Source: Caulobacteraceae bacterium
GTDB lineage: Bacteria; Pseudomonadota; Alphaproteobacteria; Caulobacterales; Caulobacteraceae
Length of the DNA: 5,455 nucleotides
Direction of reading: 5' to 3'
Assembly (NCBI GenBank): GCA_947479185.1
Contig: CANJYY010000212.1
Coordinates: forward strand, 1 to 5,455
Under the pieces are notes generated by a model. The model searched no databases. It worked only from the letters and a program-made list of their open reading frames with translations, and had not been told where the DNA came from. Position 1 is the stretch's first letter. Each line of letters starts with the position of its first letter. A program made the translations under genes and the position numbers. Shown here one piece after another: positions 1 through 5,455 of the stretch.

Positions 1-912
1 GAAGCGGTCCAGGCCATCCTCATCGACCACAGCGGCGAGCGCGGCTTCTGCGCCGGCGGCGACATCCGCATGCTGGCCGAGAGCGGGGCGGGCGACGCGG
101 TGGCGGCGCGGAAGTTCTTCCACACCGAGTACCGGCTGAACCATCTGCTGTTCACCTACCCCAAGCCTGTCGTGGCGGTGATGGACGGGGTGACCATGGG
201 CGGCGGTGTCGGCCTGTCGCTGCCGGCCGATGTGCGGATCGCCACCGAGCGGACCACCTTCGCCATGCCCGAGACCGGCATCGGCCTGTTCCCGGACGTC
301 GGCGGCGGCTGGTTCCTGCCACGATTGCCGGGCAAGGCGGGCCTCTGGCTGGCCCTGACCGGCGCGCGGATCAAGGCGGCCGACTGCTGCGCGCTCGGCA
401 TCGCCACCCACTACATGCCGGCCGAGAGGGTTGAAGCCTTCAAGGCGGCCCTGCTGGCCCATCCGGGCAGCGTTGCGGCAGCGCTGGCCGGCTTCGTCGA
501 GGACGCGGGCCACGCGCCGATCGCCGCGCACCAGGCCGATATCGACCGGCTGTTCGGCGCGGGCGACGTCGAGGCGATCCTCGCCAATCTCGAGGTCGAG
601 CCCGGCGAATGGGCGGCCGCCCAGTTGGCGACCCTCAAGACCAAGTCGCCGCAGACGCTGAAGGTCGCCTGGCGCCAGCTCAGGACCGGCGCGGCGCTGG
701 ACGACTTCGCCGCCAACATGGCCATGGAATACCGCATCGGTTCGCGGGTGGTGCGCCGACATGACTTCCTTGAAGGCGTGCGGGCGGTCATCATCGACAA
801 GGACAACGCGCCCAGCTGGGATCCGCCGACGGTCGCGGCCGTCTCCGACACCCTGCTGGACGACATCTTCGCGCCGCTTCCGGCCGACGAGGAATGGACG
901 CCGCTGACTTGA
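1..912 (+). CDS. 3-hydroxyisobutyryl-CoA hydrolase, 5'-truncated by the window edge
   Basis: Predicted cytosolic thioesterase of valine catabolism that hydrolyses 3-hydroxyisobutyryl-CoA to free 3-hydroxyisobutyrate and CoA (crotonase fold, ECH_2-type subgroup). The frame is open from base 1, so 303 codons are visible and roughly the first 45-50 residues are missing compared with a usual length near 350. The first internal ATG (70) is not the start, because the conserved FCAGGDIR oxyanion-loop motif lies upstream of it at visible residues 16-23. MGGGVGLS follows at 66-73 and PETGIGLFPDVGGG at 90-103. The Glu at 271-273 and the Asp at 295-297 match the catalytic pair of human HIBCH. The C-terminal DFLEGVRAVIIDKD stretch (near 257-270) is typical of the hydrolase and argues against a plain enoyl-CoA hydratase. 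A 61-bp gap separates it from the next gene on the same strand, and mmsB lies one gene further on. Nothing looks broken. Confidence 0.9.
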   Translation, partial: EAVQAILIDHSGERGFCAGGDIRMLAESGAGDAVAARKFFHTEYRLNHLLFTYPKPVVAVMDGVTMGGGVGLSLPADVRIATERTTFAMPETGIGLFPDVGGGWFLPRLPGKAGLWLALTGARIKAADCCALGIATHYMPAERVEAFKAALLAHPGSVAAALAGFVEDAGHAPIAAHQADIDRLFGAGDVEAILANLEVEPGEWAAAQLATLKTKSPQTLKVAWRQLRTGAALDDFAANMAMEYRIGSRVVRRHDFLEGVRAVIIDKDNAPSWDPPTVAAVSDTLLDDIFAPLPADEEWTPLT

Positions 913-973
913 GACCGGAACCGGCGTAGGACAAGAGCCGGGTCGGGGTAACGCAATTGGGGAAGACATCAGG

Positions 974-1777
974 ATGAAGTTCCAGGCCCGTTGGCTCGCC
1001 GTGGCGGCCGTTCTGGCGCTCGCCGCCTGCGAGACCGTTCCGCCGCCCCCGCCGCCGCCGCCCGCCGACGCGCCGGTCGTGCTGCCGTCGTTCCTGAGCG
1101 CGGCGCTGTCCGATCCGGCCCGACCCGAGGGCGATCGCGCCCGCGACGCCGGCCGCAAGCCCGGCGAGATCCTGATGTTCGCCGGGCTGCGCCCCGGCAT
1201 GAAGGTCGTCGATCTGGTGCCGGGCTCCGGCTATTTCACCCGCATCCTGTCGCGCGCCGTCGGCCCGGCCGGCCGGGTCTACGCCTATGTGCCCGACGAA
1301 CTGACCGTCCTGGCCAAGGGCCGCCCGCCGTCGGTCGCCGCCTTCATCGGCAAGCCGCCCTACGGCAATACGCGGATGATCCTGCAGACCCTGCCGACCT
1401 TCTCCGCGCCGGAAAAGGTCGACCTGGTGTTCACCGCCCAGAACTACCACGACATGCATCTGAGCTTCATGGGGCCGGCCGACCTGTCGGTGGTCAATCG
1501 CCGCGTCTTCGCCGCGCTCAAGCCCGGCGGCGTCTATCTGGTCATCGACCATTCGGCCAAGGCCGGCACGGGGCTGCGTGACGCCGAAAGCCTGCACCGC
1601 ATCGACGCGGCGCTGGTGCGACGGGAGATCGAGGCCGCGGGCTTCATCTACGAGGGTGAGAGCCGGGTGCTGCGCAATCCTCGCGACTCGATGACGGTCA
1701 ACGTCTTCGACCCGTCGATCCGCGGCCAGACCGACCAGTTCGTCTACAAGTTCCGCAAGCCGAGGAGCGCCCGCTAA
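974..1777 (+). CDS. Predicted exported lipoprotein with class I SAM-dependent methyltransferase fold
   Basis: Residues 1-19 form a lipoprotein signal: Lys2 and Arg6, a hydrophobic stretch, then lipobox L16-A17-A18-C19. Residue +2 after the Cys is Glu, not Asp, so outer-membrane sorting would be expected. Eight consecutive prolines (23-30) form a linker. The rest resembles the predicted methyltransferases of the COG4798 type. Motif I is DLVPGSGYFT (80-89), NYHDMH lies at 157-162, LKPGG at 182-186, DH at 192-193 and LHRID at 207-211, and the conserved end NVFDPSIRG starts at 243. The start is chosen because it gives the signal peptide and has GGGGAAG (959-965) eight bases upstream. It sits between two valine-pathway genes, 61 bp after the first and 18 bp before mmsB, so it is probably co-transcribed. 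The substrate is unknown. The oddity is a SAM-type fold on a protein predicted to leave the cytosol. Family assignment is fairly sure; activity is not. Confidence 0.85.
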   Translation: MKFQARWLAVAAVLALAACETVPPPPPPPPADAPVVLPSFLSAALSDPARPEGDRARDAGRKPGEILMFAGLRPGMKVVDLVPGSGYFTRILSRAVGPAGRVYAYVPDELTVLAKGRPPSVAAFIGKPPYGNTRMILQTLPTFSAPEKVDLVFTAQNYHDMHLSFMGPADLSVVNRRVFAALKPGGVYLVIDHSAKAGTGLRDAESLHRIDAALVRREIEAAGFIYEGESRVLRNPRDSMTVNVFDPSIRGQTDQFVYKFRKPRSAR

Positions 1778-1795
1778 CCGGCGGCGCGAACACAG

Positions 1796-2695
1796 ATGAC
1801 CCGCATCGCTTTCATCGGCCTCGGCAACATGGGGGCCGGTATGGCCGCCAACCAGGCGAAGGCCGGCCATGAGGTCCGGGCCTTCGATCTGTCGCAGGCC
1901 GCCGTCGACAAGGCCGTCGCCGCCGGATGCCGCCCCGCGGCCTCGGTCGCCGAGGCCGTCAAGGACGCCGACGCCGTTATCACCATGCTGCCGGCCGGGC
2001 CGCACGTCCGGTCGGTCTATGGCGAACAGGTGCTGGCCCACGCCCCGACGTCCGCGCTGCTGATCGACTGCTCGACCATCGACATCGACAGCGCCCGCGC
2101 GGTCGGGGAGCAGGCGAAGGAGAAGGGCTTCCGGTTCGCCGACGCCCCGGTCAGCGGCGGCATCATGGCTGCGGAGGCCGGCACCCTGGCCTTCATGGTC
2201 GGCTGCGAGGCCGACGACTACGCCGCGTTCGAGGCGATCCTGCAGCCGATGGCCCGGGTGGTGTTCCATGCCGGCGCGGCCGGCTCGGGCCAGGCGGCCA
2301 AGATCTGCAACAACATGCTGCTCGGCATCTCGATGATCGGCGTCTGCGAGGCCTTTGCGCTGGCCGAAAAGCTCGGCCTCGATCCGGAGCGATTCTACGA
2401 GATCGGCTCGAAGTCGTCGGGCCAGTGCTGGTCGCTGACCACCTATTGCCCGTGGCCGGGCCCGGTCGCGACGGCGCCGTCGAACCGCAACTACGAGGGC
2501 GGTTTCCTCAGCGCCCTGATGCTGAAGGATCTGAAGCTTGCCCAGGAAGCGGCGGCGCGCGCCGGAGCCTCGACGCCGATGGGCGCCCAGGCGGAGGCGC
2601 TCTACGCCCTGTTCGACGGACTGGGGCACGGCCAGAAGGACTTTTCGGCCATGCTGCAGATGTTCCGCGGCAAGCTCGACGAATTGAAGGTCTGA
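1796..2695 (+). CDS. mmsB: 3-hydroxyisobutyrate dehydrogenase
   Basis: Cytosolic NAD-dependent enzyme that oxidises 3-hydroxyisobutyrate to methylmalonate semialdehyde, the step right after the hydrolase encoded upstream. The 299-residue length matches the family. An N-terminal Rossmann domain shows GLGNMG (8-13), and Asp31 at the end of the second strand favours NAD over NADP. The substrate signature DAPVSGG (116-122) follows, then the [11 protein letters not shown] block with catalytic Lys169 and Asn173. In the C-terminal all-helical domain, TTYCPWPG (215-222) and YEGGF (233-237) are typical of true 3-hydroxyisobutyrate dehydrogenases rather than of other beta-hydroxyacid dehydrogenases such as tartronate semialdehyde reductase. 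MLKDLKLA lies at 242-249. The start lies 18 bp after the previous stop. No clear Shine-Dalgarno sequence precedes it, so translation may be coupled to the upstream gene. A long open frame on the opposite strand here is a composition artefact. Confidence 0.95.
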   Translation: MTRIAFIGLGNMGAGMAANQAKAGHEVRAFDLSQAAVDKAVAAGCRPAASVAEAVKDADAVITMLPAGPHVRSVYGEQVLAHAPTSALLIDCSTIDIDSARAVGEQAKEKGFRFADAPVSGGIMAAEAGTLAFMVGCEADDYAAFEAILQPMARVVFHAGAAGSGQAAKICNNMLLGISMIGVCEAFALAEKLGLDPERFYEIGSKSSGQCWSLTTYCPWPGPVATAPSNRNYEGGFLSALMLKDLKLAQEAAARAGASTPMGAQAEALYALFDGLGHGQKDFSAMLQMFRGKLDELKV

Positions 2696-2704
2696 CCGCG
2701 GCAT

Positions 2705-2718
2705 TTGCGCTGGATCAA
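2705..2718. promoter_or_regulatory. Weak FixK/FNR-like half-palindrome upstream of hemA
   Basis: TTGCG-CTGG-ATCAA matches the FNR/FixK layout TTGAT-N4-ATCAA with a perfect right half and three of five bases in the left half. It lies about 120 bp upstream of the candidate hemA -35 element and just after the mmsB stop. hemA is under FnrL-type control in some alphaproteobacteria, which is the only reason to note it. The distance is long for direct activation and one good half-site is a weak match, so this may be chance. Confidence 0.2.
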
Positions 2719-2814
2719 TTCACCCCGGCCCGGGACCGGCCATCCTGCAACCCGTTACCTGAGAGCCGTTCGCGAAAGACCTGCGGCGATTCACGTAATA
2801 CGTTGCCACATGAA

Positions 2815-2838
2815 ACTCCCGTAAGTGGACACGGGAGT
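2815..2838. repeat. Perfect 8-bp inverted repeat over the hemA -35 region (candidate operator)
   Basis: ACTCCCGT (2815-2822) and ACGGGAGT (2831-2838) are exact reverse complements separated by 8 bases. The centre falls between 2826 and 2827, at the first bases of the proposed -35 hexamer, and the right arm runs into the promoter spacer. No T-run follows and the arms would lie upstream of the predicted transcription start, so a protein-binding operator fits better than a terminator or RNA hairpin. I do not recognise the motif. Confidence 0.5.
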
Positions 2839-2855
2839 CCGGGGGTGCCTATAAG
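2826..2855 (+). promoter_or_regulatory. Candidate housekeeping-sigma promoter of hemA
   Basis: TGGACA (2826-2831, five of six matches to TTGACA) and TATAAG (2850-2855, five of six matches to TATAAT) are separated by 18 bases. Transcription would begin near 2861-2863, giving a leader of about 60 bases before the hemA ATG. The site also partly fits the Caulobacter housekeeping consensus TTGACGS-N10-14-GCTANAWC, as TGGACAC-N15-CCTATAAG. A GAGTC site (2835-2839) lies in the spacer and an 8-bp dyad covers the -35 element. It is the best promoter match in the 227-bp gap. Confidence 0.6.
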
Positions 2856-2922
2856 CCCGCGAAACATAAAACAGGAGCCGGCCGGGGCGGGGCGACCGTC
2901 ACATCGGGGCCGGGCGTTGTCG

Positions 2923-4152
2923 ATGGATTACAAGGCCGCTTTCGAGACCGCCGTTGCGAAGGTTCGCGACGAGGGCCGTTACCGGGTTTTCGCTGATCTC
3001 AAGCGCCATCGCGGCGATTTTCCGCGGGCGACCTGGACGCGTGACGACGGTTCGGAATCCGAAGTCATCGTCTGGTGTTCCAACGACTATCTCGGCCAGG
3101 GCCAGAACCCGGTCGTCGTCGACGCCATGCACGAAGCCATCGACGCCACCGGCACCGGCTCGGGCGGCACGCGCAACATCTCCGGCACCACCCACTTCCA
3201 CGTCGAACTCGAACGCGAACTGGCCGACCTTCACCACAAGGAATCGGCCCTGCTGTTCACCTCCGGCTACGTCTCGAACGAGGCGACGCTGGCGACGCTG
3301 TACAAGATCCTGCCAGGGCTGATCATCTTCTCCGACGAGCTGAACCACGCCTCGATGATCAGCGGCATCCGCAACGGCGGCGGCGCGCGCAAGATCTTCC
3401 GCCACAACGATCTGGCCCACCTCGAGCAACTGCTGGCCGAGGCCGATCCCGATGCCCCCAAGCTGGTCGCGTTCGAGAGCGTCTATTCGATGGACGGCGA
3501 CATCTCCGACATCCGCGGCACGGTCGCGCTGGCGAAGAAGTACGGCGCCATGACCTACATCGACGAAGTCCATGCGGTCGGCCTCTACGGCCAGCGCGGC
3601 GGCGGCGTCTCCGAGCGCGACGACATCGCCGCCGAGATCGACATCATCGAGGCCACGCTGGGCAAGGCCATCGGCGTCATGGGCGGCTACATCGCCGCCG
3701 ACGCGGTGATCGTCGACGCGATCCGGTCCTACGCCTCGGGCTTCATCTTCACCACCTCGCTGCCGCCGGCCCTGACCGCCGGCGCGCTGGCCTCCGTGCG
3801 CTGGCTCAAGGAGCACAACGAGGTCCGCGACCAGCACCAGGAGCGCGCCGCGACTCTCAAGGCCATGATGAAGGCCGCCGGCCTGCCGGTCATGGAGAGC
3901 TCGGTCAGCCACATCGTGCCGGTGATGGTCGGCGACGCCGTCCACTGCAAGATGGTCTCGGACATGCTGCTGGAAGACCACGGCATCTACGTCCAGCCGA
4001 TCAACTTCCCGACCGTGCCGCGCGGCACCGAACGGCTGCGCTTCACGCCCACGCCTTTCCACACCGACGCGATGATGCGCGATCTGGTCAAGTCGCTGGA
4101 AAATCTCTGGGCCCACTGCAATATCGCCCGCGTGGGCGGATACGCCGCCTAA
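2923..4152 (+). CDS. hemA: 5-aminolevulinate synthase (C4/Shemin pathway)
   Basis: PLP-dependent cytosolic enzyme that condenses glycine with succinyl-CoA to give 5-aminolevulinate, CO2 and CoA, the first step of tetrapyrrole synthesis in alphaproteobacteria. The 409-residue product is full length. Positions agree with the Rhodobacter capsulatus enzyme: Arg21 (substrate), Thr83 and Asn85 (succinyl-CoA), His142, Asp214 and His217 (cofactor), and the PLP lysine Lys248 in ATLGKAIG. Arg373 in RLRF should bind the glycine carboxylate. The frame stays open far upstream into mmsB, but the family begins at MDYKAAF, so the ATG at 2923 is chosen. An in-frame TTG lies at 2917. The ribosome site is poor: only GGGGC-like bases precede the ATG, while a clean AGGAG (2873-2877) lies 45 bases away with no start after it. 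A promoter candidate and dyad lie upstream. The gene converges on the MucR-family gene with 4 bp between stops, leaving no room for a terminator. Confidence 0.97.
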   Translation: MDYKAAFETAVAKVRDEGRYRVFADLKRHRGDFPRATWTRDDGSESEVIVWCSNDYLGQGQNPVVVDAMHEAIDATGTGSGGTRNISGTTHFHVELERELADLHHKESALLFTSGYVSNEATLATLYKILPGLIIFSDELNHASMISGIRNGGGARKIFRHNDLAHLEQLLAEADPDAPKLVAFESVYSMDGDISDIRGTVALAKKYGAMTYIDEVHAVGLYGQRGGGVSERDDIAAEIDIIEATLGKAIGVMGGYIAADAVIVDAIRSYASGFIFTTSLPPALTAGALASVRWLKEHNEVRDQHQERAATLKAMMKAAGLPVMESSVSHIVPVMVGDAVHCKMVSDMLLEDHGIYVQPINFPTVPRGTERLRFTPTPFHTDAMMRDLVKSLENLWAHCNIARVGGYAA

Positions 4153-4156
4153 GGGA

Positions 4157-4588
4157 TCAAGCCCGCCGCCTCACGCCCTTTCCCAGTCCGATTCGCTTGG
4201 CGAACTCAGAGCGACGCTCGGCGTAGGCCGGCGCGACCATCGGGTAGTCCGGGGGCAGGCCCCACCGGCGGCGGTATTCCTCGGGACTCAGGTCGAAGCG
4301 CGAGCGCAGGTAGCGCTTCAGCATCTTCAACTGCGCTCCGTCTTCCAGGCAGACGATGTAATCCCGCTGCACCGAGCGCGAGATCGGCACGGCCGGCTTC
4401 GGCCGTTCCCGCACGGGGACCGCAGGCGGGCCGGACAGGCCGGTCAGGGCGCCGTGGACAGTGTGAATCAGGCCCGGCAGGGCGCTGGCCCCCACCGAAT
4501 TTCGCCCCACATAGGCGGCCACGATCTCGGCCGAGCAGAGAAGGATGTCCGCATCCGATGGGCCCTTGTCGATGGTCTCGTCGGTCAT
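4157..4588 (-). CDS. MucR/Ros-family transcriptional regulator with degenerate zinc site
   Basis: Small DNA-binding regulator of 143 residues, the usual size for MucR. The N-terminal part (about 14-50, AEIVAAYVGRN then a GLIHTVHGAL helix) corresponds to the MucR oligomerisation region. A Pro-rich linker (54-68) leads to the Ros-type DNA-binding domain: VPISRSVQRDYIVCLEDG (67-84), LKMLKRYLRSRF (87-98), SPEEYRRRWGLPPDYPMVAP (101-120) and a basic tail. Ros and rhizobial MucR coordinate zinc with a CxxC pair and two His. Here only Cys80 is kept: the second Cys is Asp83, the first His is Tyr93, and the second is Arg97/Phe98. The start at 4588 is preferred over an ATG 17 codons upstream because AGGAG (complement of 4597-4601) lies eight bases before it and the family N-terminus fits. 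Targets cannot be read from the sequence. It converges on hemA and diverges from glyA, so both, and itself, are candidates. Confidence 0.92.
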   Translation of the reverse strand: MTDETIDKGPSDADILLCSAEIVAAYVGRNSVGASALPGLIHTVHGALTGLSGPPAVPVRERPKPAVPISRSVQRDYIVCLEDGAQLKMLKRYLRSRFDLSPEEYRRRWGLPPDYPMVAPAYAERRSEFAKRIGLGKGVRRRA

Positions 4589-4596
4589 CGCGGGGA

Positions 4597-4601
4597 CTCC
4601 T
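4597..4601 (-). promoter_or_regulatory. Shine-Dalgarno site that sets the start of the MucR-family gene
   Basis: On the minus strand this reads AGGAG, with eight bases before the ATG at 4588-4586. This spacing is ideal and decides against the upstream in-frame ATGs at 4639, 4621 and 4612. A GACTC (GANTC-type) site at 4595-4599 overlaps it. Confidence 0.75.
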
Positions 4602-4687
4602 GTCTGAAACATGCACGTCATTTCCCGTCGAGCGTTCACGAACCGGCGGGTTTCTCGACCAACGCGCCCGGCGCCGCCGGGTTCCGA

Positions 4688-4715
4688 TTGATCATGGCGA
4701 CATGATCGCTAAAGA
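4688..4715 (+). promoter_or_regulatory. Candidate housekeeping promoter of glyA (Caulobacter-type)
   Basis: TTGATCA (4688-4694), a 13-base spacer and GCTAAAGA (4708-4715) fit the published Caulobacter housekeeping consensus TTGACGS-N10-14-GCTANAWC: the first six -10 positions match fully and the -35 begins with TTGA. Transcription would start near 4720, giving a leader of about 30 bases before glyA. The region between the MucR-family gene and glyA is 163 bp, and no other plus-strand promoter in it looks as good. I could not find a convincing minus-strand promoter. Confidence 0.55.
4690..4707. repeat. Perfect 7-bp inverted repeat in the glyA promoter spacer (candidate operator)
   Basis: GATCATG (4690-4696) and CATGATC (4701-4707) are exact reverse complements around the 4-base centre GCGA. 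The dyad begins inside the proposed -35 element and ends one base before the -10 element. A protein bound here would cover the promoter, so repression is the simplest reading. The motif does not match a regulator I can name, and it differs from the dyad upstream of hemA. Confidence 0.5.
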
Positions 4716-4739
4716 GGGCGCGCCAGCGCCGCAGCCAGC

Positions 4740-4744
4740 AGGGG
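4740..4744 (+). promoter_or_regulatory. Ribosome binding site that decides the glyA start
   Basis: AGGGG lies seven bases before the ATG at 4752 but only one base before the in-frame ATG at 4746. The spacing therefore favours 4752 as the translation start. Confidence 0.6.
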
Positions 4745-4751
4745 TATGCCC

Positions 4752-5455
4752 ATGAACGCTTCCACACCGATCCGCCCCGCCTTCTTCGGCGCCGATCTCG
4801 CCACGGCCGATCCCGTGATCGCCGAGGCCATCGCGCACGAGCTGAAGCGCCAGCAGAACCAGATCGAGCTGATCGCCTCGGAAAACATTGTCAGCAAGGC
4901 GGTGCTCGAGGCCCAGGGCTCGATCCTGACCAACAAGTACGCCGAGGGTTATCCGGGCAAGCGCTACTATGGCGGCTGCGAATACGTCGACGTGCTTGAG
5001 ACCCTGGCCATCGAGCGGGCCAAGGAACTTTTCGGCGCCGGCTTCGCCAACGTCCAGCCGCACTCGGGCGCCCAGGCCAACCAGGCGGTCTTCCTGGCCC
5101 TCCTGACGCCGGGCGACACCTTCATGGGCATGGATCTGGCCGCCGGCGGCCACCTGACCCACGGCAGCCCGGCCAACCAGTCTGGCAAGTGGTTCAAGCC
5201 GGTGGCCTACACCGTGCGCCAGCAGGACCAGTACATCGACTATGACAACGTCGCCGAGGTGGCCGAGCGCGAGAAGCCCAAGCTGATCATCGCCGGCGGC
5301 TCGGCCTACGGCCGCGCCATCGACTTCAAGCGCTTCCGCGAGATTGCCGACAGTGTCGGCGCCCTGCTGATGGTCGACATGGCCCACTACGCCGGCCTGG
5401 TCGCCGGCGGCGCCTATCCCAACCCCGTGCCGCACGCCCATGTGGTCACCACCAC
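4752..5455 (+). CDS. glyA: Serine hydroxymethyltransferase, 3'-truncated by the window edge
   Basis: PLP-dependent cytosolic enzyme that interconverts serine plus tetrahydrofolate with glycine plus 5,10-methylenetetrahydrofolate, a main source of glycine and one-carbon units. The visible 234 codons cover a little over half of a protein usually near 420-430 residues. Signatures are LIASENIVS (40-48), the active-site stretch [15 protein letters not shown] (61-75), [13 protein letters not shown] (102-114) and [13 protein letters not shown] (208-220) with PLP-binding Asp209 and His212. The window ends at VVTT, where the family reads TTTHK, so the PLP lysine falls just outside. The start at 4752 is set by AGGGG seven bases upstream; an in-frame ATG at 4746 would add Met-Pro. 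The frame runs open to the last base. It diverges from the MucR-family gene across 163 bp that hold a promoter and dyad. Its product glycine is a substrate of HemA, encoded next door. In many alphaproteobacteria glyA is followed by nrdR and riboflavin genes, which would lie beyond this window. Confidence 0.97.
   Translation, partial: MNASTPIRPAFFGADLATADPVIAEAIAHELKRQQNQIELIASENIVSKAVLEAQGSILTNKYAEGYPGKRYYGGCEYVDVLETLAIERAKELFGAGFANVQPHSGAQANQAVFLALLTPGDTFMGMDLAAGGHLTHGSPANQSGKWFKPVAYTVRQQDQYIDYDNVAEVAEREKPKLIIAGGSAYGRAIDFKRFREIADSVGALLMVDMAHYAGLVAGGAYPNPVPHAHVVTT

Noticed and set aside
791..2704. A 637-codon open frame on the minus strand across the methyltransferase and mmsB genes
   Set aside because: It is antisense to two well-supported genes, is dominated by Arg, Gly, Ala and Asp as expected from GC-rich third positions read backwards, and shows no recognisable domain.
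2721..2745. CCGG/GGCC-rich stretch after mmsB as a terminator
   Set aside because: Only about four base pairs can form and no T-run follows, so it is not a convincing intrinsic terminator.
1927..2922. A long open frame in phase with hemA that reaches back into mmsB, suggesting a 741-residue fusion
   Set aside because: The upstream part is low-complexity shadow translation of mmsB. The 5-aminolevulinate synthase family starts at MDYKAAF, and residue numbering from 2923 matches the known catalytic positions.
2899..4116. A 405-codon minus-strand open frame inside hemA
   Set aside because: It is antisense to a clear enzyme gene and has the biased composition of a mirror frame, with no family signature.
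4157..4639. Longer version of the MucR-family protein starting at 4639
   Set aside because: The extra 17 residues do not resemble the family, and a well-spaced AGGAG lies directly before the ATG at 4588.
4634..4643. GTTC-AC-GAAC palindrome as a possible LexA (SOS) site
   Set aside because: Alphaproteobacterial SOS boxes are direct repeats GTTC-N7-GTTC. No second GTTC lies at the right distance.
4667..4681. GC-rich hairpin CCCGGC-GCC-GCCGGG in the region between the MucR-family gene and glyA
   Set aside because: No T-run follows on either strand and no upstream gene would need termination there. Short GC palindromes are common in DNA this rich in G and C.
4692..5441. A 249-codon minus-strand open frame opposite glyA
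   Set aside because: It mirrors the glyA coding frame, which has unmistakable serine hydroxymethyltransferase motifs on the plus strand.

Overview
The window looks like ordinary chromosomal DNA from a GC-rich alphaproteobacterium, most likely a member of Caulobacterales (Caulobacter, Phenylobacterium or Brevundimonas type). The evidence is the strongly G/C-ending codon use in every gene, a C4-type (Shemin) 5-aminolevulinate synthase, a MucR/Ros-family regulator, and a glyA promoter that fits the Caulobacter housekeeping consensus. The genus cannot be fixed from the sequence alone. I see no IS element, phage gene, CRISPR array, tRNA or rRNA, and no gene whose composition differs from its neighbours.

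Region 1 (1-2695, + strand) is the distal part of a valine-degradation operon. It holds a 3-hydroxyisobutyryl-CoA hydrolase cut by the left edge, a predicted exported lipoprotein with a methyltransferase fold, and 3-hydroxyisobutyrate dehydrogenase (mmsB). The hydrolase releases 3-hydroxyisobutyrate and MmsB oxidises it to methylmalonate semialdehyde, so the two enzymes catalyse consecutive steps. The methyltransferase between them has no known role in the pathway.

Region 2 (2696-2922) is a 227-bp regulatory gap before hemA. It holds a good promoter candidate (TGGACA-N18-TATAAG), a perfect 8-bp dyad over the -35 element, a GANTC methylation site in the promoter spacer, and a weak FixK/FNR-like half-palindrome further upstream.

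Region 3 (2923-4152, + strand) is a complete hemA, which makes 5-aminolevulinate from glycine and succinyl-CoA for haem and other tetrapyrroles. A MucR-family regulator converges on it (4157-4588, - strand) with only 4 bp between the stop codons.

Region 4 (4589-5455) is a 163-bp divergent intergenic region and then glyA (serine hydroxymethyltransferase), cut by the right edge just before its PLP lysine. The glyA promoter candidate has a perfect 7-bp dyad exactly filling its spacer.

The genes make metabolic sense together. GlyA supplies the glycine that HemA uses, and valine degradation ends in propionyl-CoA, which can become succinyl-CoA, the other HemA substrate. No clearly new system is visible. 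The items most worth a second look are the exported methyltransferase lipoprotein, a MucR protein that has lost most of its zinc ligands, and the two different dyads sitting on the hemA and glyA promoters.
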